From positions 1 to 64,000 of the forward strand of contig ML210182.1 in assembly GCA_004369085.1 (NCBI GenBank): DNA of 64,000 nt, written 5' to 3'. The number at the start of each line of letters is the position of its first letter. Position 1 is the first letter of the stretch. The translations under genes and the position numbers were made by a program. Below, in pieces: positions 24,705 to 35,234 of this stretch. The notes beneath the pieces are model-generated. The model was given only the letters and a program-made list of their open reading frames with translations. It was not told the DNA's origin and made no database searches. The stretch comes from Coprinopsis marcescibilis (taxonomy: Eukaryota > Basidiomycota > Agaricomycetes > Agaricales > Psathyrellaceae).

Positions 24705-25182
24705 GGACAAGTTCTCCTTGTATAGTTATCCTATGTACGTCCTGTGTACTGACAAGCGCTTTGGAGTTGAGTCTCGCTCGGAAATCTCTTGAAATGCTCA
24801 TTTAATTCACAAGATCGGTCTCTACAAATTAGAGGCGTCACTTACTGTTATATTAGTGTTAACTTTATTGACTGGCCATGGAACAGGTAGTGACTGTCTG
24901 AGTGGCAGTCGACCTAAATAGCCAGTGAGCAACTAATACAGAATAGATATCGTCCGATAGTGTCAATCCACTGAAACAGCCCGGGTGCATCCACGAGATG
25001 TCAAACATGGAGTTAGTACATAAAAAAAGACAGACGATACAGATACATGGAACATAGCGTGTGACTGTAAACTACATGGGTATTCATTGCGGTGTCCACA
25101 ACTATCGATAAAAGCGAGCAAAACAAAGACAGACAGCGGCATTACGAGGCGTTGCCGCAGGACGATACTACAGGGTGTGCGA
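24705..25182. other. Intergenic, convergent gene ends
   Basis: 478 bp between the stop codons of two convergent genes. A/T-rich, with no supported exon; probably both 3' untranslated regions. Confidence 0.5.
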
Positions 25183-27006
25183 CTAATCCGAGCTGTCGTC
25201 ACTATCTTCATCGTCACTTGGCTCGTGTACTTGGATCCCCGCATTGCGGCTCGCAGGACGACTCGCAGGGCGAGGGTTGAAACTCGCTCTACTACCCGCC
25301 CTACTTCTAGTTGAGCTAGTCGGCCTCCCAGCCCCCATCCGATCTCTTGCAGCCTCACTGAACTCTCTGGCTTCCTGCTGTGTCCTCATCGTCCGACTCT
25401 CAGCCTTGATTAGGAACAGGCATGGCATCCCAATCTTTAATCTAGCTGCACCTTCGTTGTACAGCAGCTTTAACACCTTCTGGCCTTCCCTATTCTCAGG
25501 GTCAACGACCTCAATCCCATCCCACCAGTGCATATCCCGCAAAAAGTCGAGGCGTTTCATCGGATCGCCCAACGTGCCGCCAGGTACACCAGGTGTGGTG
25601 CTGCGATTGTACTGGTATGAGGCGCGAACACTCCTTTGAGCTTCTCTGGTGGGGTCCAGAGTAAGCAGCCAGTTGTAGTCGCCTCCAACAGTCGTAGTTT
25701 GTAATTCCTGGCTGATCCTGTCGATGACCTCTCCGCATGTTACGCCGATCAGGGGCTTTGCTGCTTTAACATGCACCATCCACCGTGTAGGGTATGTAGG
25801 CGAATTGAACACCAGGTGAAGTTCCGTCACGCGAGGAAACGTTGCAGGAGCTGAACGACCGGAAGTCCACGATTTTGTAGGCGGATCCGAGCTCAGACGG
25901 GCGGCATTTGAAGGGAACAGCATGTCCCATATCAAGGTCTGCTTGCTTGCGGAATCTGATGTAGCCAATGGTGACAGCAGAGGGTTGACTTGAAGCTTGA
26001 CCTCGAGAGCGTAGACCAGCATCGGTGTCAATGATGGCCCATCTAGAGAAATTGGAAATTAGAACAGGGCTCAAGTCTTCCGCCGTAGAAGCTTACAATG
26101 ATTGCCCACAGCAAAATGATCCACCCGATCTCCTTCAGAGGGACCCCTTCCTCGTTGTGGAGGGGGTGCAAGGGGATGGGGACCCGTAGGATTGCCTAAA
26201 CCACCTCCTAAGCTCATCGAATTCATGGCAGCGTTGACTCCCCATGGATCTAGATTGCTAGGAGGAGGGGGTGCTGGCGTGCCCCAAGCTCCCATACCCC
26301 CCATGCCCCCCATCTGACCCATGCCCCCCATCTGACCCATACCCCCCATACCTCCCATCGGCCCCATACCTCCCATCGGACCCATACCTCCCATTGGGCC
26401 CATACCTCCCATCCCACCCATCATCCCTGCTGTGGGTGCAGGAGTTGACATTGCCGCACCCCATCCTGGAGGAGGTCCTGCACCCGCACTCATGGGTGGT
26501 TGGCTGAACGACGGATAGTAGCCCCCCCTGGCCGCAGGATGCTGTGGAGCTCCAGGAAAACCTGTCATTGCAGGGGCTGATGTAGGCCCGCCTTGTTGTG
26601 TTGCCCATGGAGGCGGCCAGGCCGAAGCGGGATTAGCACCGTAGGGTGTCGCATTCCCAAGTTGAGGGTATCCAGTGTAGTCTGCCGATACACCTGAACC
26701 TTCTGGAGAGTTGAACTGGGGAAGGACGCCCGGAGGGGCGTTGGGAGTGAAATACGGTGGAATGAAGCCTGCTCCTGCCGGTGAGAACGAGGGGTAAAGT
26801 GGTGGAGGGTATGGCCCATGAGCTGGTGCTGGCCCCGCTAACCATGGGGATTGGTGTGCATGATAGTTCGCCTGCTGATTGTGAGGGGGATCGGCGAGAG
26901 ATGGGATAACTGGAGCTTGTGGAGGCTGAGGAGAATTGTTGGGACTGTGCAATGGTGGAATGAAGGGAGTGTGAGGCGAGGGACGCCGCGATGGATTCCG
27001 ATTCAT
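25183..27006 (-). CDS. DUF6699-domain protein with long Pro/Gly/Met-rich N-terminus
   Basis: Two exons: 27006..26097 and 26042..25183 with a 54-nt intron, 589 residues. Residues 1-300 are low complexity: Pro-rich motifs (SPNNSPQPPQAP, HGPYPPPLYPSF), then a Gly/Met tract of repeated GGMGPM/GGMGQM, then an Arg/Gly patch. The C-terminal half (about residues 310-500) has the fungal DUF6699 layout: a first strand block (MLVYALEVKLQVNPLLS), TELHLVFNSPTYPTRWMV, GVTCGEVIDRI, and a WWDGIEV-type end. The tail is Ser/Arg-rich and ends in acidic residues. The domain has no assigned function. The related gene at 28.1-28.8 kb lies on the same strand, which suggests an old tandem duplication. Confidence 0.85.
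26287..26425 (-). repeat. Gly/Met codon repeat (GGMGPM/GGMGQM units)
   Basis: Coding low-complexity tract inside the DUF6699 protein. On the plus strand it appears as tandem variants of CCCATACCTCCCAT, about 15-18 nt per unit. It encodes alternating GGMGPM and GGMGQM and is a likely site of length variation. Confidence 0.85.
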
Positions 27007-28137
27007 GAGATGATCTGTGTGTTGATTCCTGGGAAAGCTAAGAGGAAACGCATTATGCTCTATGGCTCCTATAAGAACAGAAGCTCAGGTCATACCCTAG
27101 AGTGTCTCGACAGTCAAAACGTATGACCGTTCACAGCAACGAAAGATCTGTGAAAAGCAGGTAAGGAATTCAGTCAAAGCACAAGCAGGTTTCACAGCAC
27201 AGAAGGCGCCACACACCGTAATGTTACAGAGAAAGCGGCTGCAAATGTGCCTTTCGGACCTCCTAGTCCGATGTACCTGAGATTCTGCGATTGAAAAAGT
27301 GCGCAGTGTTCATGAATAATCTCAAGTCAAGAACATGCCAGCTTCGGTTCGCGGCGTTCGCGTGCGTCCGGCCCCGCGATAATTGTACCAGTGGACCTTT
27401 ATCGGATTCCCTCCGGTTCGGTGATTGGCGCTAACAGGCTGGAGCCTGAGTTTCATTGTCCATTGCCTGCGTCGAGGGCAAAGGGCACACAGCAAGAACA
27501 ATATAGATAAGATAAGATGCGGTCCTTATCTGCCCTGCATTCGCCGATTTTGCTCCATGTCCACGATCCTTTGCATAACGGCGTGTTCTGCCTATATCTA
27601 TTACGGCGATTATGTTGTTTGGCGGAATTACTAAACGTAACGCACTCAAGCATTTCTTTTCCGATTATTATAAACGCCGATGCTGGCTCTGACTCGCAAA
27701 CTTGAATGCATCGTTCATGAGAATCGCATGAAGAGAGGCAATGAATGTAGTTTGGAGCAAGAGCAGTATGGAAAGAAGAGAGAGATTGAAAGAAAGAAAG
27801 AAAGAGGCGATGGACGAAAACTCGACAGCTTTCGCTTAATATACCTCGAAAACATATCTCTCCGCGGAGTTTTCCAAATAAACACGGGATCAGGAGAGGG
27901 CCTTCCGATCCCTGTTGACCAGAAACAGCAAAGCCATTTCCTAACTTCGAAGTACTAGTGATCGACGATCGGGCTGGATTATCGTGGTTGGACGAATATG
28001 ATACAGGAAGACTACAAAGCAAATGTAGTAGAAATCAAGGATAGATGTACACTGGTCTGCAGGGATATGTCAAATGATGCGGTTTGTCAAGCTGAGATGT
28101 AGTGACTGACTGAGATGTGAATTATGTCGAATGCTGT
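27007..28137. other. Intergenic between the two DUF6699 genes
   Basis: Should contain the promoter of the gene at 25.2-27.0 kb and the 3' flank of the gene at 28.1 kb. A (GAAA)n simple repeat lies at about 27787-27806. A 189-codon minus-strand frame (27453..28022) has no domain or splice support and spans the simple repeat. Confidence 0.45.
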
Positions 28138-28777
28138 TTAAGATGTGAGCTCCATGAGGAAGATGTTTGGTGCGGTAAACCCAAGCCGCTGCTTGATATA
28201 GTTGTCGGCTGTGGCATCCTTCGTCAAACATTCGAATGTTACTCTGTCCATCAACCAATCTGACGAAAGGATACGTTATAATTAATGTTCAGAGATGTTT
28301 AGATTGACCGTGCGTACCGTATCGTTTGAGCTGCATATTTTGATGCGGTTGAGAATAGGGCTGATAGCCCTGGGTCCACTGAGCCCTGCTATTGGCCATT
28401 CTGCGAATTCTGTCCTGCAACAGCGGAGATAGTGAACCGAGTTCTGCATCTGTTACTGTATTCTGAGAGTATCTGTTACGCAAATGCACATTTAGCCACA
28501 GTGTCCAACGCAGACGACGAGATAGTACGCACTCTTGCCATAACTTGATACAGATATCTTGCACGGTCACTCCACTATCATTGGTAACAATCGTACACCA
28601 GGGACTATTCTTGGTGATGATGATCACCTGGCACACGCGAGGCAGAGTGGCCGGATGATCCTTCTGGGTCATGGTGAGCGTAACGCTTGGATCGCTGGGA
28701 TCATAGCCGATAGTTTGACCTTGAGGCACATCGTTCGTCATCGCAACCCTGAATGTTGAAGTGATGGGATATACCAT
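28138..28777 (-). CDS. DUF6699-domain protein, second copy; 5' end uncertain
   Basis: Three exons read well: 28777..28533, 28472..28318, 28259..28138. They encode the DUF6699 core and end: a strand block around ATLPRVCQVIIITKNSPW, GVTVQDICIKLWQE, LSPLLQDRIRRMANSRAQ and DWLMDRVTFECL...FLMELTS. Upstream, 28778..28920 on the same strand also looks coding (LDIPLELHPVFRRADPKFIL). It resembles the start of the same domain but is one frame off, with no usable intron between. Either the true start is the ATG at 28777, or a frameshift has cut the N-terminus and the gene is decaying. Function unknown. Confidence 0.62.
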
Positions 28778-30049
28778 TTGTTAGGTCGAAGTGGAGGATG
28801 AATTTGGGATCGGCTCTTCTGAATACTGGATGAAGCTCCAGAGGTATGTCAAGCAAGTAGAGATCAGTTTGCGTGAGGGCTGGTCCATCTGTCGGGGACA
28901 CGATAGAGCTGGTAAGAGGTCGCGTTAACAGCAGTTCATGGGCCACCCACAATAGTCCCCTTTTGCCCATCGTCCAACACTATCCAACGACATTGAGCTG
29001 CTATCTCTGGCTTAAGCGCTGGTCCAAATGTTGTATGTCGCTTCTTCTTCAATGACTGGGCCCTTCCAAGAGAGATACGAGTGATGTAGCCTGCACCTGT
29101 CGTTCAAAGGCCACCGGAGTGTTGCGGTAAGAGGGAATGACTCGACAATGAAGATCTCGTAGTGCGCACTGCACTGGTGACCAGCAGTGCAAGCATGCAC
29201 TGCCAAGTCCTCCTGTCAGTCACGGTCACGGTTCCGACGTGACACCAAGAGCAGATCAACCGGCCCCCGGCATGATTCCCGTTCGGCAGCGGCGGCTGCG
29301 AAGCCGGAACCAGGTTCATTGAACCAGAATGCTGAACTGGTTTCCAGAAAATCGACTTCGTACGACACAAGGACCTTAAGAATTGTTTGGAGCTATCTAA
29401 ATAAGGACATAAGCATTTAGTGACCCGTAATATGAGGAGATGCATATCCTGATTGAGGATCTAAAGTCGTCTTGAACGCGGTCTCCTAGTTCTTTCCGCG
29501 CCGTCTGATGCGGTATTGGATAGTGGCCTGTCCAGCACCTGTATTCAACTTCGAGACTTGAACAGCAGAGAACTGGATGCTGCTCCAGTGGGGAAGAAAA
29601 AACAAGAAGTCAACAACTAATCAGTCATGCTGTTATGCTTACCCATCAATCGGACAAGGCAGAACTTGAAGTCCCACAGCTTCCTGTTTTATCGGACAAA
29701 GTCACCCTAAATTGTGGGAAATTGGCACGATAGAAGCGTAGCATCACGGCCCCTCTACAGTACGAACAGCTTTCACAAATTTATTCTGACCGAAATGATC
29801 AACAACAAGAAGTAGTACCTGTCACGAAGCTTCTGCGAAAGGTTTAACTTGGGCCACAGTGAGTCGCTAGCTTCAAGCCTTGAGCTCTGTACTCCCCAAA
29901 GCCCCTTCGAAGTGGTGAGAGTACTCTCAAATACTATCGGCGATCAGTCAATCAGGACAGCTCGACACATCAACACATTCTCTGGCGCTCCACCCAAACC
30001 CAGGCAATCCCAAGCTTAATTGGTGCCCTCCTCGAGATCCAAGAACATA
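28778..30049. other. Upstream flank of DUF6699 copy 2 and of the seven-helix gene
   Basis: About 28778-28920 holds the out-of-frame N-terminal DUF6699-like stretch. Beyond 29000 I find no exon with splice and family support; frames of 60-113 codons on both strands overlap one another and look random. The right end should hold the promoter of the gene at 30050. Confidence 0.4.
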
Positions 30050-31538
30050 ATGGCCAGCACCATCGAAAGCGTCTCCTTCAGTTGCCTCCAGAGTAGGTGT
30101 ACGCTCGTTCGTGGTCTTACCACCCCCAGGCTTATTGTTCACATTTCTAGTCACGGCGTCTCTATTGCTATCTCTGGCCACCCTGTTCACCGGATGTCGT
30201 CTATACGACCGCCAAGATACCAGAAGACTGTGGTGGGACGATTTCTGGGCCCTTGTGGGCATGGTACTATGCATACTTCTTATGGTCTCGATTGACCTGC
30301 TTCTTGATATCCCAGGTCAGTTTTAAGCCACATGTTGAAGTTGCTGTTGAAGTTGCTGTTGAAGTCGAATTGCCGCTGACGACCACAACGAAATTACAGA
30401 GACTCATTCACATGCGCTGCCAGTAGTCACGTACTATATGTATGTCTCGTGCTACCACCTACTGATCAACCATAGATCGCTCATACCCAGCTGCAGAGCA
30501 ACGTTTGCCCACCACTCGCTCATCTGGTACGACGTTCCCATGAACTGTGCCACCGGCTTTATCGCTCACCATCGCTAATTAACGAATTACCCAGGTCCTC
30601 AAGATTATCAATCATCTTCACACTTATACGTTTACAATACGGGGTCATACGCGCTATATTTGGTGGCATAGGCGGATTGCTCGGATTGATGTGGCTCGCG
30701 ACTGTTGTTCAAATAACATGGGTCTGCCAAGCCAATCGGTCGTGGCAGCAAGAGCCGAACCATGAAGAACCTCAAAGCATCGTACAATGTCCACAAGGTC
30801 TATCGGTGGGGGTCACACTTCTCGTTGGTGAGTAATGTACTCCCAGAATCGCATAATTTCATAAGCGCGGGCCGCTAACGCGCGATGTCCAATGATAGCT
30901 ACGATCCTCAGCGACGTAATCCTCGTCTTTGCGCCTTTATACATCGTGTTCAAAAGCCGCCATCTCAGACCCATAGACAGAGTCAGACTATACGCCATGT
31001 TTTCCACCACCTTACTTGCCACAGCGCTGAGCCTGGCCCATGCACAACTGGTGATCAGCGGCAAAGGGCGCCTCGAGCTGTTGATCGGCATCATCCAGGT
31101 ATGTAAAACGTACTAAATATATACTCGCATACCGATGCACTGCTATGGATATAGGCGGCAACTGCGCAGACAGTGGTCAACATACCCGTCCTCTTCTCGT
31201 TCTGCCTGCGGACCTCAGGGAGCATCCGAAAGCAATTCAACCTCTCCCCCCTCACCACCACAGGCATCAGCGCCATCACGGAGGATTCACAGACAGGATC
31301 ACTAACGCAAACACGAGTCAGCGGTTATGCGGGGAATGGGATGGGACACACCTTTAAAGCAGATCGACCAACTGCGCCAATACGCTGCAGCATCGACAAT
31401 CCCTGGGACGGTGGCAACACTCGCACAGTGTTCACCATCTTCAATTCCGAGGACGAAGTTGATGAGCCTGAGCCCGAAGGTAGCTTGCAACAACACGAGA
31501 TGCCAAGTAGAGCTGGGGGAGACCGCAGTGGTGTTTAG
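30050..31538 (+). CDS. Fungal rhodopsin-domain-like seven-helix membrane protein
   Basis: Seven exons: 30050..30092, 30130..30315, 30400..30439, 30476..30526, 30595..30827, 30899..31098, 31155..31538, giving 378 residues with all phases consistent. Hydrophobic helices run through the first 280 residues (LLFTFLVTASLLLSLATLF, WALVGMVLCILLMVS, GIGGLLGLMWLATVVQI, ILSDVILVFAPLYIVF, STTLLATALSLAHAQLVI). The block RLYDRQDTRRLWWDDFWAL is typical of the fungal integral-membrane (PTH11/rhodopsin-like) superfamily. The C-terminal tail of about 100 residues is polar and probably cytosolic. A signal-sensing role is inferred from the superfamily; no ligand or retinal lysine was checked. Two introns are only 36-37 nt. 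Confidence 0.8.
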
Positions 31539-32277
31539 TGGGGTCACTGGTGCTCGGAGATCACAATGCCCGTTCTTCCTGGAGCGCCAGGCGCACGCGC
31601 CGCCAAACGCCCCAAGCGCTAAAACGACAGTCGCCTACAACACACGTCTCTCATGAGTCCAAGCAACAAACGGCTTGGCTCCTATTCCCTCTCTTTTATC
31701 GTCTCATTCTGTTCTCGTTAATCTATGCCCTTGCTTTGCCAAATCCGCTTTTTCTAGAAATTATAGCTATCCTTAAACTTCATTTTGCTCTTACTAACTC
31801 TTTATATGGGCTGCTTTCGGGCCCTGTTTCTGCTTTCTTGGCCCCCATCGCTCCGAATCCGCTTCTCAAGATATTGTAACTATCCTTAAAGTTCTTCTTG
31901 CTCTCATACTAACTCTTCATGTGCTGCTTTCTTGATTATGCTTTCCTGGTCCGATCCAAGCTATCACTACATTATCATATACGCGTATCTGTACCTCAAG
32001 TTATCCTTTGCAATTCACTAGACGCCAGTTGGCAATTCTGTACGCAGTACCGGGTCAATGAGCTTTTCAACCGAGGGTACTCATAGGCTATTTCTGTTCT
32101 TTTCCTCTCGAGCGCACGTTCTGATCAACTCTCCAATTCTATCAAGGCTTTACTTAATACCGCCCAATGAAACCCACCACACCACTAAATAGCCGAGTGT
32201 CGAACACCTTGTTAGAGTCGCATCAATAAATACTTTGCATTATAATAGCACACGGGTACTTCGCTACACTCAAGTAA
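31539..32277. other. Intergenic with imperfect tandem duplication
   Basis: Convergent gene ends. T/C-rich sequence, no supported exon, and one tandem duplication listed separately. Confidence 0.5.
31741..31955. repeat. Imperfect tandem duplication, period about 114 bp
   Basis: 31741..31818 and 31855..31931 share AATCCGCTT, CTATCCTTAAA, TTGCTCT, ACTAACTCTT and GCTGCTTTC in the same order, offset by about 110-115 bp. The similarity continues weakly past each block (TGCTTTCTTGG against TGCTTTCCTGG). Confidence 0.7.
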
Positions 32278-33929
32278 TTACTGTGCCTTTGCTCCCTTCT
32301 GTCCCTTCCTCGAATCACGGGCATCCCCCGCAAGCCAAAGTGCAGAGAACAAGAAGAACGCAATGCTCGTGCTAATGGCACCAGCATAGTAAGGCCACGC
32401 CGCGCTCAAGAACCGAGGGTACCCATCATGTCGTGGGGGAACGACTGCTACTGTCGTCGAGCTATGCAAGAAAGACCAGCTATAATAAAGTCATGTGTGA
32501 GCGTGAAGGGATATACGGGAAAATACAACGCAAACGCACCCTCTTCGCTTGTAATCAATGACGAATTTGAACACACCGTGGCGATCTGGAGCTCGGAAAC
32601 TGACAGAGTACTTGCCGGGTGAGCCTGGGACTGGGGGAAGAGCGGTGCGGATGAATGGGTCCAACATGGTGAATTCCAACTGGAGGTCCTTCAGCCCAGA
32701 GCAGGCTTCCCACTTGTTCTCGGAGGGATTCCACTTCGAGATGTCTGCGGAGAACACCTAAAATGACCCAAGTAACCGATGATATAAGAGAGTGGAATCA
32801 TGGAATTATGGAAGGCACTTACAATGTTGTCGTTAATGGTGTATAACTCCTTGGAAATCGTGGTATTGACAATATGATGATTGACCTGGTCGATCCTGAG
32901 TACCAATTCCTCTTGGAAGGTCCATGCCGTAATATCTCGCGCCAAATCCGCGTTACCAGGTTTCGAACCACTAAAACGTCGCGTGTCAGTTCCCCATTCC
33001 ACAAACAGTGAACAAAACAGTATGAAATACGTACTCGGGAAGGGACTTTTGGAATAGTTCGTCAGTGAGCATGTCAGCACCTCCAAGCCAGGTAATGCGG
33101 CCGCCAGACGCAGTCTGGAAACCAGTGACGACACCGAGCGAGCTTCCGGCCCACAGGCCTTCGCCACCCTTGTCGGCTGCGTCAACAAGCGATTCAGCGC
33201 TTCCACCTTGGGTGAGAAGCTCTCCTGCAAAGCTTTCAGCTGGTGCTTTGAGAATAGGCACTATGAGCGGGCTGTTGCCCAGTGCCTGTGGGATGCCCGA
33301 GAACCAGACAGGTGCGATGTGTTTGGTGAGGACAGGGCTAGACTTGTCGGGAACTGAGATGGGTATCAAGGTCGGCGACTCGTCTCTCTTGGGGAAGTAA
33401 GAGATGAGTGGAGAGGCGGGTGGCGGGAGGATGAGCGAGAACTCTGAGGCGAGAGACGATAGGGAGGTTTGGGCTGGCGAAAGCGTAACAATGACATTGG
33501 TTTTGAGGTTGAGGAGCTCAACAATGTTTTGGGGTGTGATATCCTTGCCGCCGAGGTCTGTAAGTTTGAAGATTAGATAGGCAATTCTTGCTGTAATTGA
33601 CTCAAATTACGCACTCTTGCTCTCTGGTGCGAGCAGAATGACGTGGGCGTAGTTGGGAACATCGTCCTCGATAAGTAGAGGCTTTTCGGCTTTTGAGGAT
33701 CTAAATGTAATATCATAGCCCCGATCTGGTATTCCGAAAGGTCAGTAAAAGCTGATAACTTGATCGTTAGCCGCGCACCTTTCAATCCGTCCAGGAATTG
33801 TGAATATTGGGCTTGGCGCTTTGGGTCCACGACCACAAGCACCGAGTCTCCTGTGCTCGATTTTGCTGTTACGGACCAGACATGTGCCAGGCTCAATGCC
33901 AGCAGACAGAACCGACGGATAGAGAACAT
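32278..33929 (-). CDS. WBP1: Oligosaccharyltransferase 48-kDa subunit (OST48/WBP1)
   Basis: Six exons: 33929..33779, 33725..33615, 33557..33035, 32970..32823, 32757..32540, 32479..32278, giving 450 residues, the expected length. A signal peptide (FCLLALSLAHVWSVTA) leads into the lumenal domain with VLVVVDP, DRGYDITFRSSKAE, PHILLA-like NYAHVILLAPESK and KYSVSFRAPDRHGVFKF. A C-terminal membrane helix (YYAGAISTSIAFFLFSALW) is followed by a short Lys-rich cytosolic end. Wbp1/OST48 is a non-catalytic subunit of the ER complex that transfers the dolichol-linked oligosaccharide to Asn of nascent proteins. Introns are 53-65 nt. Confidence 0.96.
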
Positions 33930-34341
33930 GAGTCCAATAGAAATGGACCCGTAATGAGAATGGTCGACGCGAACTGGATTTCCAGGCGGCCACGGTACAC
34001 GTCGGTGTGAACGTCAGTGATCGTATTTGCCTATGTGTGGCAACAGCTTTGACACTTCGGCATTTCGGCAACAGAGAAGGAAGACGAGGATAGACCAGAT
34101 AAATTGGCATGAGTGTCGTTACAGCTGGTTGGCTACTTAATATTTAGTGAAGGAGTTAATGCGAAGAGTCCATGTGGCGTTACAATGTACATTATTAGTC
34201 CCAGAGGATGCAAAATTGACAGGAGAACAGTGACGAAAGCAAGGGGACCGCAGTGACAACGGTTGTGTATATAGTAGCAAAATCTAGTATCACATTTGCA
34301 TTAGAAAGTGGCTTTCATTTGCAATTAAAAGAAAGCTTACA

Positions 34342-35234
34342 TTAAAGGTCTTCCATGAACCTCGTGCCTCGCTCTAGCGTTATGGACGTTCCCGACTGAG
34401 TGGCGAAAGGTCGGCCTCTACCATTAGGATAGATTAATGCCAGTTCTTCCGCAGACGGTGTCCCGAGTAGACCAGGTGATGTGGAAGGTGAAGGCGAACT
34501 CATCACAGATGGCGGTGATAAGTGTTCGACGATACTAGGTATCGAGTGTTGTGTCCTGGGATTCGACGAATGGTCGTGATGTGAAGGGAGGGTGCTGCCA
34601 AACGAAACCGTCCTCGATCTCTCTGACAGAATGCTCGAGACCCTATCTCTTGAAATCGGAATAGGCTGGAGTATTTTGTGCGCGGTCTCTGCCACCGAGA
34701 TCACAGACAGTCTCGCGGGCGAAGTTTCCGACATTTGACCATTAACCGGAGTTGTAGTACCCGTTGGCGGTTGCTCTTCGGCAATAGAGAGAGGATCGCT
34801 TGAGGGGTTGGGCTCAGAAGACCGCAGCCACCCTCCGATGCTATTTTTCTTCGTAACAGTAGCTTGTGACGACGAGTGCGAGCGGTTCCATTGAAAGAGC
34901 GAAGGAATCCATCGAGGCTTCCGGGGAGAACCACCATCGTCGTCCTTCCCTGAGCTCCGATACCGCTGCACTCGGGAGCTTCTATCGTTCTTGCTGAGCT
35001 TTTCATCCCAGATCAGATACAGGACTGCGGCCCCTGTTATAAAGATGACCAGCGCCAGAATCACCACTAGCGCTATGAAGGCTAGAGATGACAGAGTATC
35101 GTAAGGCCACACTGCTGTCACTGAACCCGGCGAGAGCTCTTACCAGAAGGCGACCCGTCGAGCTTCGGTACCTCCCTACTTGCCAGAGATGCATGTCCAG
35201 CCGGTATCGGTGCATCTCTGGCATAAAGCAACAT
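34342..35234 (-). CDS. Single-pass membrane protein, unknown function
   Basis: The long frame 34342..35121 opens at a GTG, so an upstream exon is needed. The best candidate starts at ATG 35234 (MLLYARDAPIPAG) and ends at a GTAAGA donor after 35144. That requires a very short intron (about 23 or 32 nt) to reach the main exon; a GC-AG intron from another frame with a Cys-rich segment (RCTDTGWTCISG) is the alternative. The main exon has one membrane helix (AFIALVVILALVIFITGAAVLYLIW). A Ser/Pro-rich cytosolic tail of about 220 residues follows, with basic patches and many SP/TP sites. No known domain. Type I/III orientation and a signalling role are guesses. Confidence 0.6.

Noticed and set aside
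27453..28022. 189-codon minus-strand ORF between the DUF6699 genes
   Set aside because: Runs through a GAAA simple repeat and has no family resemblance.
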